Assembly: GCF_945859705.1 (NCBI RefSeq)
Contig: NC_079136.1
Coordinates: 112,612,028-112,676,027 of the forward strand
Source: Episyrphus balteatus
Taxonomy: Eukaryota; Arthropoda; Insecta; Diptera; Syrphidae
Direction of reading: 5' to 3'
DNA length: 64,000 nucleotides
Below are positions 1 through 12,101 of the stretch, piece after piece (the first letter of the stretch is position 1; each line of letters opens with the position of its first letter). The notes under the pieces are model-generated. The model did not search any database. It was not told where the DNA came from and saw nothing but the letters and a program-made list of their open reading frames with translations. The position numbers and the translations under genes were made by a program.

Positions 1-3000
1 ATATAATTTGGGAAAAAGACCCTGAAAATTAATAAATTCTGGTTTATTTTCCACATTTCATTAAAAAAAAATACCAAAAGTTTTGGTGTATATTTTTTTC
101 GAACAAATGACAATTTGAGTCGTAACACTTTTGGATCAAACTAATAAAAAAGTCTACTAAAGTAGAGTCAAACCTTGCGTAGATTTTGGCACTAGATTTG
201 GATTATATTCTTTTTTTACTTGGTCCGTTACAGCTGTGAAAACTCCATATAAGGAAACAAAATTTAAAAACAAATCGTTGCTGTAGTTTTAATACCTCGT
301 AACCCAAAAAAGGCGATTTTGGACAAATGATGCAACTATATTGTTTGTCTAACATCGATATTTTCAGAGCTTCGCTTAATCAAAGCCAGATCATTTGTAT
401 TGATTCTCATACATTTCAAACTAAGGTTTTTGCCTCACCTGAAAAAAAAACTTTTCTAGGTTACAAGGTATTAGAACTACTACTACAGCGACGAAATTAT
501 TCACTTGGAAAGTTTGATACCTACTTGATTTTAAGTCAAATATGCAACATTTCCACGAAATTTCATAAATGTCTACAGTGTTTTGGTTCCCAGTTCCCCT
601 TAAAACCTCCAACATCAACTTCCAAAAATCTTCCTTATCTACTTATTCCTTAATACATTCGAAGTTACTGGACGATTCTTTCACTTATTGAACCTTTTTA
701 AAATTAATTTTGCAAGCTTTCATTTGAAAAAGATATGCAAAGAATTTTTCACAAAAATTATTACAGGACGGATTTTCTTAAGTAAATTTGAAATCATTTT
801 TATAACCTTACATATTTTCACCATCAGTAACCTAAGTTTTGTTGATTCTTTTGAAATCCTATCCTTTTTTTGTTGCTTTTCGAAACAGATGTTAAAACCC
901 TTTCAAATGTCAGATCAACAAATATTTTCGCTGAGAAAACGATAAATCAAATTTTCGAAGAAAAAAAAAAACATTTATCATCGATTTTCAAACCAATTCA
1001 TCATAATATCTCACTCACTCCAAATATTTTGAATATTTCCAATTGGCTGGTAACCTACTTCAGACATCATAAATATTTCTCATTGAAAAATAAAAAAATA
1101 AAAAGCAGTTTCTTTATAAAAAGACCATCAAGATTATTCCCACACAGTGTGTCTTTTACATTCTTCAAAAATGTCAAATATAGTTACGTTATTATTATTT
1201 GAAAGTCATACAGTCCAATATATAATCTGTCTTTTCCACAACAACAAAAAATGAAACTGCCTTAGGAGACAAAGCTCACAAAGAGCCCTTCATTTAAATA
1301 CCTTCTGTTGTACACTGAGAGAAAAAAGTTCTTAAATTGTAAAATATAAAGTTGAAACTTTTATCGAAGAAAATTTTAATTTTATTGAAACTAAAAAATT
1401 AAAAAAATACACTTACCATATTAATTAGAAAATGTAAACATACAAACCGTAGACAAATTGAGGGCTTGATCATACATACACAGATACACTAGACCAAAAA
1501 ACTAAGGGAACAACAAAAAGTTTGATTTTTTTAGTGATTTTCGAAGAAAAAAAGCATATCGTCGGTCTCATAAGAAAACCTCGTAACTCCACTTTTTTTC
1601 AAAAATGACTTTTGAATGCCATTCTTTAGAAAATATGTCAGCGGAGCAACCCAGAAAATTGGGGGTCATTCCGAAAACTCTAAATAGATTTAAATTCAAA
1701 TTTTGCACAGCGCGTTTCTTCCCAACTACTCTATTGTTTGTTTATTCTTTCGTCTCTCCTGTAAAATTTTGAGTTTGGGAGTTACGAGGTTTTCTCATGA
1801 GACCGACGATATGTGTAAGCTACATATTTTTGTTTACAAATTTTTTAACACACAACAAAAAATAATGGGCAGTTGCTACGCAAAAATTAAAAGTATTTTA
1901 TGACAAAAAAATACAACATTTTTGTGTTGGTTTTTAGTCTGAAAAAGAGTGGGAATTTTTTTTTTGTTTAAACAAAGTTAAATTTCAGTTAGACTACTTT
2001 TTAGCTTTAAAAAGATTTTTTTTGTTGTGTGATTTTTTTTTTAAACCAATATAGTCTTCAAATGAAAAATCGTACTTTTGATCTTGAACATCAATATCTC
2101 AGGTACGTGTTGAGTTGATGTACAAAAAAATTAAGAGCAGATTTGAAAACTGCATTAAATTCTCTGAAACTTAGTTAGCTTAAATAAATTTCTGTTTATT
2201 TTTGTATTTTTAACATTAATTTTAAAAACATATTAAAAAAATGCTTTTTACGTCGTTTAAGACAATGTACCGCTGTGTTATAAATAATAGCGATGAGAAC
2301 AGAAATTGAAAAAAAAAACCTGAAAATAATTTCGAAAATAAAGCAGAAATTACAAATTCTACCATACAGGTATTGAAAAAGAGTCGGAAAACAAAATTGA
2401 AATATGGCCAGCAAAATGAAAAGAAAAAACATCAGAAATTTTCTGGCATAAGAGGCAAGAATTCTGAAAAGATTCCCAGACATTTTTACCTACACTTCTT
2501 TTCCTATAGGAAAAAGAAGCCAGAATTTGTATGAATAATTTTTTGGCCTTTTTTCAAAAAAAAAAAAAAACTGGCGTAATTTCCGGGAGCCGTAAAACAG
2601 GTAAAATAGCTAGGTACCTTTTGTCTGGGTCTGCAGAACAAATTATTTCTTGACTATTTATTGTACTTGAGAAAAATTTAGCTGGACTTAATTTTATTGC
2701 CTGGAGTTCACTCAGATACTGTACCAATTGTTTCAGCATCGACAAACTAAATCCTTATTGCAGCTCAAAAAGTCAAAAGTTTTGTTGTGTTTCCTTATGA
2801 TTTAACATATTTAAGCATTTTTTGCTAAAGTCCAACACAATTTAAACCATTTTTTTTAATGTTCATGCTACACGAAACATATTCACTTTTTATTAACTTT
2901 AAATTTTTAATCCCCAACATTTTGTCTCTGTGTAGGATATTCCCTAGTTTCTTTGTTTAATCGAACCAAAATATGTCTCGTCCTTTTGTTATACAATCTG

Positions 3001-6000
3001 GAAAAGACACTTTCCCATTTTGTGGTCATACAAGAGAGGCACATATGTCAGAAAAACCACACCAAAAATGATTGGAAAAAACTGAACAAAAAAAAAAGAG
3101 ACTAACAACTTTCACACCATCCACATACAAATTGTAAAGTAATGGCTGAAAAGGAACCGGTTACGGAAATAGCGAAGCAAAAAATAAAAAAAAAAAAAAA
3201 AACGAACAAAAAAAAAAGCAAAATAAAATTTGAATAAAATCGGAAGGCAAAAACAAAATCCCCAAAGGGGTGTCAGTGGCGACGGCTTGCCACTAGAGAA
3301 AGGATAAAAAATAGAACTATACAACACCCCCAGGGGATGATTCATGATATCATATCCAATTCCATTGCCATTCCGTGCCATTCCTCATATACACGTTTTT
3401 ATACATTTTCCAACTCCAACTGTACATATATTTTCCAAAGACAAAAAAAATACACCAAATGAGTTGTGCATATGTTTTTCACTGTCATTCCAATGGGACG
3501 AGGCTGTACGGATGTTGCTTAGTGGCGGCGGCAGCGGGTAAGAAGATGAATCTTTGATAATGTCTGTTACAGTTTCAGGGATATTTTTTTCTTGTTTAGG
3601 TTATATATATTTTTTTTAGATATTTTTTTTTGTTCGTTTTATTTGTTTTAGAACGGAACATAAGGACATATTCAACATGCCATGTTGCGCGCCGGGTGTT
3701 GGGTATAGTTTTTGATTTTTGTTTAGGAATTTTGTTGTGAGGCTATTTTTTTTTTTTTATTTTTTTCTAAAACGTGAATATTTGTTTCTATGGTGTTTAC
3801 ATCATTTTTATGAAACACATTTGATGCTTTTGGCAGTATTTTTCAAATAGTTTTAGAATTTACACTACCTTAGGGAATTTAAACATTTCTACTTGTTCAA
3901 ATATACCCCCACATTGGGCGCCACTTTAAATTCAGTACATCTTCCTTCATTCTGCAAGCCAATCATTACAGTTAAATGCTAGCATCAGCAGGAAGCAAGT
4001 TATAATAATTAAACTCTGATCCATTTACAGATACCACAGCAATAATGGGCATCATGTCAGCAAAAGTAATTAACATTCCCCAGCCGCATACATACATCAA
4101 TGTGTAATCGATTAAAAAATAGGTGGTTTGTATTGTATGTTTGTATGTGTGTGCACTCGTACATTGTATACAAACCTATAAATCTGTATATATTGGAATA
4201 AATATCAAAAGGCCTGTTGCAAATAATTGAAGCATCCCCTCTTGACTTTCAATTAAATCACTTAAAAAACATTTTATATCGAGAGGGAATATATCAATAT
4301 TTTAAAAGGTTATTTTTTATGGCTTTAAAACGAACGTGAAAATATGAATGAAATGGCACGCAGCAGTCAAGTCATTAAATTGAAACTCTTATAGGTATGT
4401 TTGAATATGATTGACGGTGGCGCGGCAGTAGTGGCAGCCCTAGGCGAGACGAGACAACATAAATAGGTTTCAGTTTAAAGATAAAATATTTTGAAATTAG
4501 AAGAATTTTTGGTATTTTTTTGATACATTTTTAGATTTTTATTTGTTTTCCATTAGTGAGTGTCTGGATGAAGGGGATTTTTATTAGAAAAAGGGCATTT
4601 TGAGAATGTTGCAATGATTGATTAGTACTTTAGCTTCTGAAGAATTTATAAAATTAGAAAACAAAAAAATGTTCTGAATGAGTTCCTTTTCTCTATGTAA
4701 TAACTAATAACTCATTTTTAGATAAAACTATGAGAATGTTAATTTTTGAATGATTATAAGGGTATTTTAAATTAATTTCTCTATTTTAATTAACATTTAA
4801 ATAGATAGAAAACGGTTTATTCAACATTTAAAATAGCTTGTTGATAAAAACTTACAAACTTATTCACAGAATGATACAATTACTCCCAGTACCGATGACT
4901 TAGTACCCGCACCCAATCATCTTGACGGACCAAAAGATGCGTATATTTGTGAGCATTTTATATTTAGGGTAACCGCTTGAAATAAGCCTCATCCTTTTGC
5001 CCTTGACTCCCTGATTATGAAATCTTCTCCTCTTCTTTTTGGAATGAACACTTGTCGAATACAAAAATCATCATCGTTTGTCCACTCTCCAATTAGGAAA
5101 TATGCAAAAAAACAAATTTTTTATACAAAAATAAAAGTTTTTTTTCCAAAATCCCGAAAACAAAATTTGAGGGTTTTGGAGTGTTTTTAATTTTTCAGAC
5201 TTTCTATAAAAACAAAAGGTTTTGCTCTAAATTTTTTTTTCGTTTTAACAAACGAAAATTTTGAGTGGACAAATGGCTTGTTTGGTTTACATATTTTAAG
5301 GACGCAGTTCTGGTTTCCCTTAGCTAATTTTTTGTTAAAAGTAGGTAATGGGTGCTCATACCTATCGCACGTTGTGAAAAATAGTCTCACAACTCAAAAA
5401 ACACGATTTTTCAGGGGAAGCAAAATAAGAAAATCATAAATCTTTTACATATAAAACTGATGAAATTGATAACGACACTTTTGCTCTTTAGCGGCAAGTT
5501 TTGCAGATAGAGTGACGCTATTAGATACGAATGTTGAACTTGACCATGCAAACATGAATATCGACTTAATTCAAAATCGACACTTTTAAAGTTGTGACAA
5601 TATTTTTCTCAACGAGCGATATGTAACAAATTACACAGTTACTCAAATGTATTAAAGGTTTTTTTTTTGGAAAAAATAAGAGAAATTCCTAGAAACTCTT
5701 AATCATAAGTACCCGTAACTCAGTTGTATCAAGAAAACATCCGTGTAACATGTTTTGTTGCTCTTTGGTTGAAAAATTCAAATGTGTGCCACTCGGGTAC
5801 CTTTCTTTTAAAAGACTGCTTTCTTCTTTCAAAATATTTACCCTTTAAATTAAAATAAAATATAAATTAAATTTAATATCCAAATCACACTCAGCTAATA
5901 TCTTCTTCGTGTGATCACAAATATTTTTGGCTTTAAAAAATTTTGTCAGAAATTTTGGTAAGCACAGCAATTCACAGAAACATGTGACCTCATGCAGAAA

Positions 6001-8518
6001 TAACGAACATGATTTCCCCCATCCATAACTAACATTGGAATTGGTTCGATAGACTTATAATTCAAATACCTAATTCCATCAACCAGGTTATGTCATTTCA
6101 GGAATGAAAATAAAGCGATTGGTGGCAAAAAGACACACATACACAGTATTGGAAAAATTAGAGATTTTCGTTAAATATTGATTCGCTCGTTTCGAAACCG
6201 CACATATTTCCTAATAATATTGGAACTCTGACAGCCATCACACGGTTTCAAATCAATCAAAACACGCCAGGGATAACACATCCCTGAGTATATCTGTGTG
6301 TGTGTGTGTGTTTGTCATCAGTCTGACTGTATTTGCAAGGTGGAAGAAAAGGGATGTGTTTGATTTTGTCATTTTGGTATTTTGAATTTTTTTTTGTTAA
6401 CAAAAACAACAACAATTTCCTTCACACACTCGAAATACAAAATCAACCAAATGAAACAAATGAAACTCAGCGTACGATAATAAATCGTGTTCCATCGGCA
6501 TCATCATCAATTGGGCACGACACATCAATATTATACAACACCCTCGTTATTTCTACTGCCCCCACTGCCCCTTCCCACTCCTACCACCCCTATACTGCTG
6601 TCTGTGTCTTTCTCTAGGGACAAAAGTGTGCTGTATACGTAGGTTTGTGTAGTGTTATAATAACACACACGTTCGAAGTACGCATCACTGACAAAAATAA
6701 TTCCCGGTCGTTGTCGTCACTAGGAAAACACAAAACCGCATGCAAATAATTACCACGCGTACTTTTGCTGCACGGAATCACGATTTCCATTACGCGCTAC
6801 GCGCATTATTCTACGTGCATCCAGCAGCAAGGACAATTTTTCAGAGAGAGCGTTTTTCGGCAACAGCTGCACTCGAAAAATCACCAAAGAGGGTGATATT
6901 TTTCTATTCAATTTGGGGTATCCCAACTCAACAGCCAGCCCAGCACCATTCCGCTATCCCCGAGAGGAATGCCAAAAGCCAAATGCACCGGCAGAGTATT
7001 GAGTGCCCAGCGTTAGTACACCAAGAAAATACTGCACATTCCCCGAATCATGACGTTAACTATTTTTAGAGTCCCCTAGACAACGAAGCCTGGAATCTTT
7101 TTCTTTGCTCTGTGTGTTAATTCCCCAATGGGTATGGGAGCCGAAGTCACTTTGGCTTTAGAGTTTAGATATTGTCTTGGATGGCCGAGGAAATGGGAAT
7201 GAGACCGGGGAACGATGACGACGACGACGCACGGAAAGAAAAAGAACTTCTTTAGGGAGTTTGTTTGTTTAGTTTTTTTTTTCCTGCAATGCTTTTGTTT
7301 GTGGATTATCTCTGGAGAAGACTTCGGTCTTGAAAATTTTATCTACGACATAAGACATTGGAGTGCATTGTTGTCTAATACCCTAGATGATGATGATGAG
7401 GAGGAGTAGGAGGCAATATACGGCTGAATGGGACAATCTAAAGAAATGATGATGATTATTATCGAAACATCTACTCCTTAGCTCGCCTTTTAAAAGGTAA
7501 AAAAGTTTCGAAAAAGGGGATAGCTGGCAAACTGTGTGTTGAGGAAGATTTATTTTGTTTTCAATGTTTATCCAAGGAATGATGCTTTATGGAGCTTCTG
7601 GCCTGTGCCGCATGGGACGGTATAGATTTTAAGGGCCAGACGCGAGAGCCAAACAAGGAAAAGATATTTCAATTAGACTTCGAAGCTGAAAAATATATAT
7701 AGAGACGATATGGGGAGTCTTTGGTTCGAGCAAAGATTCTGCAATAAAAATACCAGCTGCATTTTGACTCCGAAGCTGCACTTGTGTTTTTTGTATTTCT
7801 TTTTTTTTGTTTTTTTTTTTCTTCTGAAAAAAAAAAAAAAAAAATAAAAACATGAAAACAACTTCAAGAAAAACAAATGTCAGTGCGGACAGAAAGTATT
7901 GTTGTTTATTTGTTTGGCATGCGGTGATGCTGGGGCTGGGTGCATGGTTAGATTGAACGTGATATGTTTTTTTGTTTTTTGTTTTTTAGTGTTTTGATGT
8001 CTGTTTACCTTGTTCTTTTGGCTTTTTTATTTCTTCTTCTCGTTTTTTTTAAAGTTACAGTAGAAAACAAAAAAAAAATTGAATCCCAAGATACCAATGT
8101 GTTTATTTAATGTCAGAAATTATGACATTAAATCGATGACAGGAAAATGTCAGCTGGTTGACAGGTGTTTATTGATGTTTTTGACAGCATACAATTGGAT
8201 TGTTTGTTAAGTGTGTGTTTTGGTGTTATTTTTGTAGATGCTTTTTGTTAAATCGAAAAAGAGGAGTAGAACCGTTTTTGTAGAAGGTATCTATAGAGAA
8301 GAGTAAATATTGTATTGATTTTGGAAAAAATCTGAGGGAACTGTTTTAGTATAAGGAGCCATTTTTTTATACGAATCATAAATTTGTATCAAAGGAAAAA
8401 GAAAAATTTTGTCTAGATATGGTCAACTTTTTTTTTTTTCTGCGTTGGTTTAAAATATTTGTATTCATCTTATGTAGCAAAGTTCTACAATAATAACACC
8501 GGCACACAAAAAAAAAAA
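1..8518. other. non-coding 5' region (intron or upstream DNA), no gene seen
   Basis: AT-rich DNA with poly-A/T runs and only chance open frames. It holds one inverted-repeat element (about 1555-1813) and a PBS-like motif near 3915. A more complex, less AT-rich block at roughly 6200-7660 has CA/TG microsatellites and GATGATGAGG-type triplet runs. No exon ending with one base of a split codon plus a credible signal peptide could be identified. Confidence 0.5.
1555..1813. repeat. MITE-like inverted-repeat element
   Basis: The arm at 1555-1590 (catatcgtcggtctcata...) is matched as reverse complement at 1778-1813 with about 36 bp of near identity, separated by about 187 bp. No coding capacity and no clear target duplication are visible. 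It is probably a non-autonomous DNA element or an internal part of one. Confidence 0.6.
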
Positions 8519-8774
8519 GTGTCATGAACCAGAAACCAGACCTATCTTTCTATATGTTTTTGGGCACGCTGAATCCGAATTTGAAGTCCGTTTGGCCCCA
8601 TCACCCTCCAGTTTTGAGCTGTGAGTGCATTTTGTTTGAATTTTTATGACTTTTTTGGAGTTTTTTGCATTTTTCTCAAAACTGAAGGGTGACCGGGCAA
8701 AACGGACTTGAAAATCGGATTCAGCGGTCCCAAAAACATATAGAAAGATAGGTCTGGTTTCTGGTTCATGACGC
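8519..8774. mobile_element. palindromic MITE, about 256 bp
   Basis: The left arm begins gtcatgaaccagaaaccaga at 8521 and its reverse complement ends at 8772. The outer 44 bases are essentially identical. Pairing continues with mismatches for nearly 95 bp per arm (cggattcag, aagtccgttt, cagttttgag), leaving a short centre. This is a long-hairpin non-autonomous element. The arms are much better preserved than flanking sequence, so insertion may be fairly recent. Confidence 0.75.
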
Positions 8775-8890
8775 CAAATTTACTTCAAATTGATTTTATT
8801 CGAAATTTGACTATCTGTTTTTTTAGTTAAGGTGCCCGTATTAAAGCAATTAAAATATAATTGCAAATTATAAAAGGATATAGAAAGCCG

Positions 8891-9490
8891 TTAATAACAC
8901 TGGTTTACAAGGGTTTTGTTGCCGAAACAAAAATATACTTTTCTGAAGGTTTTCGGTGTGCTGAACTCGAATCCTAAGTCAGAAACAACTAATCAGCTCC
9001 CGTTTTTTTGAGTTCTTCTGACCTTATTCTTTTGTATAAGGAAAATTGTTTGAGCATATTTAGTTACGGTTTCTGTTTTCCATCTTTCGATACCTGTTTA
9101 AATCTTTTCAATATCTTTTGTATTGCCCGAGATATCTTAAAATGAAGTTAGTGGGTTTGGCTTCATATATCATAAAGGAGATAATGACGTTATTAAATTT
9201 ATAAAAATACCAAACAACTGAGGATATATCAGGCAGTAAAAAAGATATCGGAAAGATTTAAACAGATTTAAAAAGGTGGAAAATAGTTCTTATAAAAACC
9301 GTTATTAAATATGCTCAAACAATTTTACTTATATAAATGAATAAGGTCCGAAGTACTTTACTATTCTAACGGTAATATTTCAAAAACGGGAGCTGATGAA
9401 TTTTTTTTGACTTCGGATTCGAGTTCAGCACATCGAAAACCTTCAAAAAAGTATATTTTTGTTTCGGCAACAAAAAAAAAGTTTAATAAC
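8891..9490. mobile_element. palindromic MITE family P, copy 1, with possible 8-bp target duplication
   Basis: The terminal arms share ttttgttgccgaaac (left) and gtttcggcaacaaaa (right), followed inward by tatacttttctgaaggtttt, gtgctgaactcgaatcc and their inverse (ggattcgagttcagcac). Flanks read ttaataac at 8891-8898 and again at 9483-9490, a candidate 8-bp duplication, although AT-rich. Related copies lie at about 43094-43693, 44009-44452 and 54395-54990. No coding capacity. Confidence 0.72.
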
Positions 9491-10750
9491 TTCATTCATA
9501 CGCTTAAATGACATATCGCTCATTTAATTGAACACTGTCATAATTCAAAAAATTAGTTTTTCAGGAAGCGAGTTTTAAATTTGGAATCGAACTATTTTTG
9601 TATGTAAAAAATTATTTTATAAAACAAAACTTCTCCTTCTCCGTCAATTTTTGAAGCTAAGAAATGACTTTCTACAGGATTAAAGATTTATTTAATGCCA
9701 ATAACTTCTGCATAAATTAGTGATGACAATATTCAAGTAAATGAGCGATATGTATGTTTGTCAATGAGCAGTTTTTTTTTAATCGGGTGACGTTTATGAA
9801 ATGTGTTTTTCTCGAGAATCATTAAAATCAAACAAATTACTTACTGAATTACACACAATTCTCCAGACTGAGTTTTAAAAATTACGTTGTAGTTTGTGAG
9901 AGAATCCTGATTGAGAAAAAATTACCCGCCTAAAGAGATTTTACTCTACTCAAGTGACCGTTCTATATTTGCCATTGACATTACTTGAGTTAATGCTTGA
10001 GTTAATAATAGTCTTAACTTGAGTGAACGACTATGAGCTTCGCTTTAAGTTCTAAGCTTTCTAAGTAGGCAATGCAGTTGTTTATTTTTAATATTTTTCA
10101 TTTTCTATTTTAAATTAAATACTTTTTGCCCCTTGTTCTTACCATTTCATATGGTAAAAGTAACTTTAATGTTAATGTTTTTTACTGAACAAAATAAAGA
10201 AAAATCTATAGGTAATTTGATTTTTCAAGGAATTACATTAATAATGAAAAACAAAAAAATAAAATCTGTTTTTTTAATTAATTAAACAACGCAACATTTT
10301 AAATGGCCTTTTACACCAAACTAAGCATTCCATTTGAATTCTTGTATCTATAAAAATAAATGTTTACAAAATAAACATTTGAAAATCGTTAAGAGTCGTT
10401 TTTTTTTTAAATAATTTTTTCAATTTTTATATAAAAATTTTCAAAAATTTTTTTAATAAAGAGTTGGAAAGTCATTTTTAAGAAAATATTATTGAACACA
10501 TAAATACGAAATATCGAAAAAATTCATCACACCGTTTTCAACAAACTGATTAAAAAAAAAGTTTGAAATATTTTAAAAAAAGCCAAAACTGTGGTTTTTG
10601 ATAATAATTTTGTAAAATTTTCATTAAACGATTACCTGCTTTAAGGTTTTTGTATTAAAATTTTCGATAAAATCGATAATGCAGTCTACGATAAATTCAT
10701 AAATCATAAAAGCCGTTCTATGGCAGGTACCGTTAATAACAACGAACGGT

Positions 10751-11080
10751 CAGTGTTGCGAAAGCCGATTTTGGATCACTTAATTTTGAACTTGACGATT
10801 TAAGACTTCTTTAAAATCAAAGCATTTTACAGCAAAAAATCCACCAAAAATGTGAACACGAACAATATGCATACATTTTTCATTTGATTTTCATTTTAAA
10901 TTTAATGTTACGCAATTTAATGTTAAGCATGAAAAACAGAATATATCAACAAAATGCAAAAAAAAATTTAAATCTTATACCATGTTTGCGTTTTTTGGGC
11001 CATTTTTGAAAGCGGTTATTTTGGCTCCAAAATTTTTCAAAATCGGCTCCTTGCCTCGAAAATATTCTGGCAACACTCTG
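10751..11080. mobile_element. degenerate inverted-repeat element with CAGTGTTGC / CAGAGTGTTGCC ends
   Basis: The left end cagtgttgcgaaagccgatt at 10751 is mirrored by gcaacactctg ending at 11080, with inner gagccgattttgaaa-type complementarity. CAG ends followed by TGTTGCC are common in hAT-like elements. The flanks do not give a convincing 8-bp duplication, so this is a decayed candidate. Confidence 0.4.
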
Positions 11081-11201
11081 CAAACATTGCAAAATAAATA
11101 TTTTTATTTTTTCAAAAGTTAACTTTTATGTGTACACACACTTATCATAATTATCAAAATCGTTAGACCCATTTTCTTAAAAAAGCAACTTTTCTAAATC
11201 C

Positions 11202-12101
11202 ATTATAATTACGGTGACCATCCGTCCCGGTTTACCCGGGACTGTCCCGTATTTCTACAGCTTGTCCCGGGTTTTTATTTAAGAAACCCGGGACGTATAA
11301 GTGTCCCGTATTTTGTAATTTGTCCCGTGATTGTCCCGTGTTTGCATATTCTCTGATTTTTATATTCAATATTTAAAATACGGAATATTTTAAATGTAGT
11401 ACGGAAAACAAGAAAACAGTGGCTGAAATTATAATTTTTCTAATTTTTCGGATAAAGCATTAAGCCTAGTACGCTGGTGAAGCAAAACGAACATTTTTCT
11501 AAGTCTCCAAAGTCGATGTGCAACTAAAAGCAAAATTTTCGTTTACGATTTCGTTGTGCTGGTCTTGTATGAAAATTTTCGTTTGGACTCTAGACTAGGC
11601 TTAAGTTTTTTTTAAATGTTCGTCAATTATTTAGTTCCAGCTTCTGTTTGTCAGGTTGCTACAGCAGGAAAAATGTTTTCGAATAAAAAACTACATAGGT
11701 ATGGAAGAGTCCAGAATCCAGATAAGTTTCAAAACTTTTAAGGACATGTTAAAACTTGTGTTAAAGATCATACAATTTCAAAATCATTTCAAATAAAATT
11801 AAAATTTAAAAAAAAGCTCTCCCAAATATGATTAAAAAAATATTTTTTTAGAAATTATTAACAGACATTATTATAAAACCATTTTCTTGATTTCTGATTT
11901 CGTAAGCGAATTAAATGATTTCAACAAAAACGCTCGCATAAAATCGTTTAGGCAATCTTTATATCAAAATAAGGAAAAATTATGAAAACTCATTTAAAAA
12001 AATTTAAATTTTTTTGAAATTTAATATTTTCAAAACGGTCCAACGAATTTTTTATCTGTCCCGGGTTTCGCTTCCAGAAATATGGTCACCGTAATTATAA
12101 T
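11202..12101. mobile_element. terminal-inverted-repeat DNA element with GTCCCGG repeats and 8-bp flanking duplication
   Basis: The element body is 11210-12093. Ends are tacggtgaccat and atggtcaccgta, perfect 12-bp inverted repeats. Both sides carry attataat (11202-11209 and 12094-12101), compatible with an 8-bp target duplication, although that octamer is its own reverse complement. Just inside the left end are repeated gtcccg/cccggg motifs (about 11225-11340), with another gtcccgggttt at 12058-12067. The interior is AT-rich with no transposase, so this is a non-autonomous, probably hAT-like copy. Confidence 0.72.

Noticed and set aside
6740..7069. 109-codon open frame in a less AT-rich block
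   Set aside because: No recognisable domain, start context or splice signals; the composition alone can give such a frame.
7215..7409. Open frame starting MTTTTHGKK with a hydrophobic FVCLVFFFLQCFCLW stretch, considered as the missing signal-peptide exon
   Set aside because: The hydrophobic run comes from a T tract, there is no suitable phase-1 GT donor after it that I can defend, and the downstream Asp/Glu run is a GAT microsatellite.
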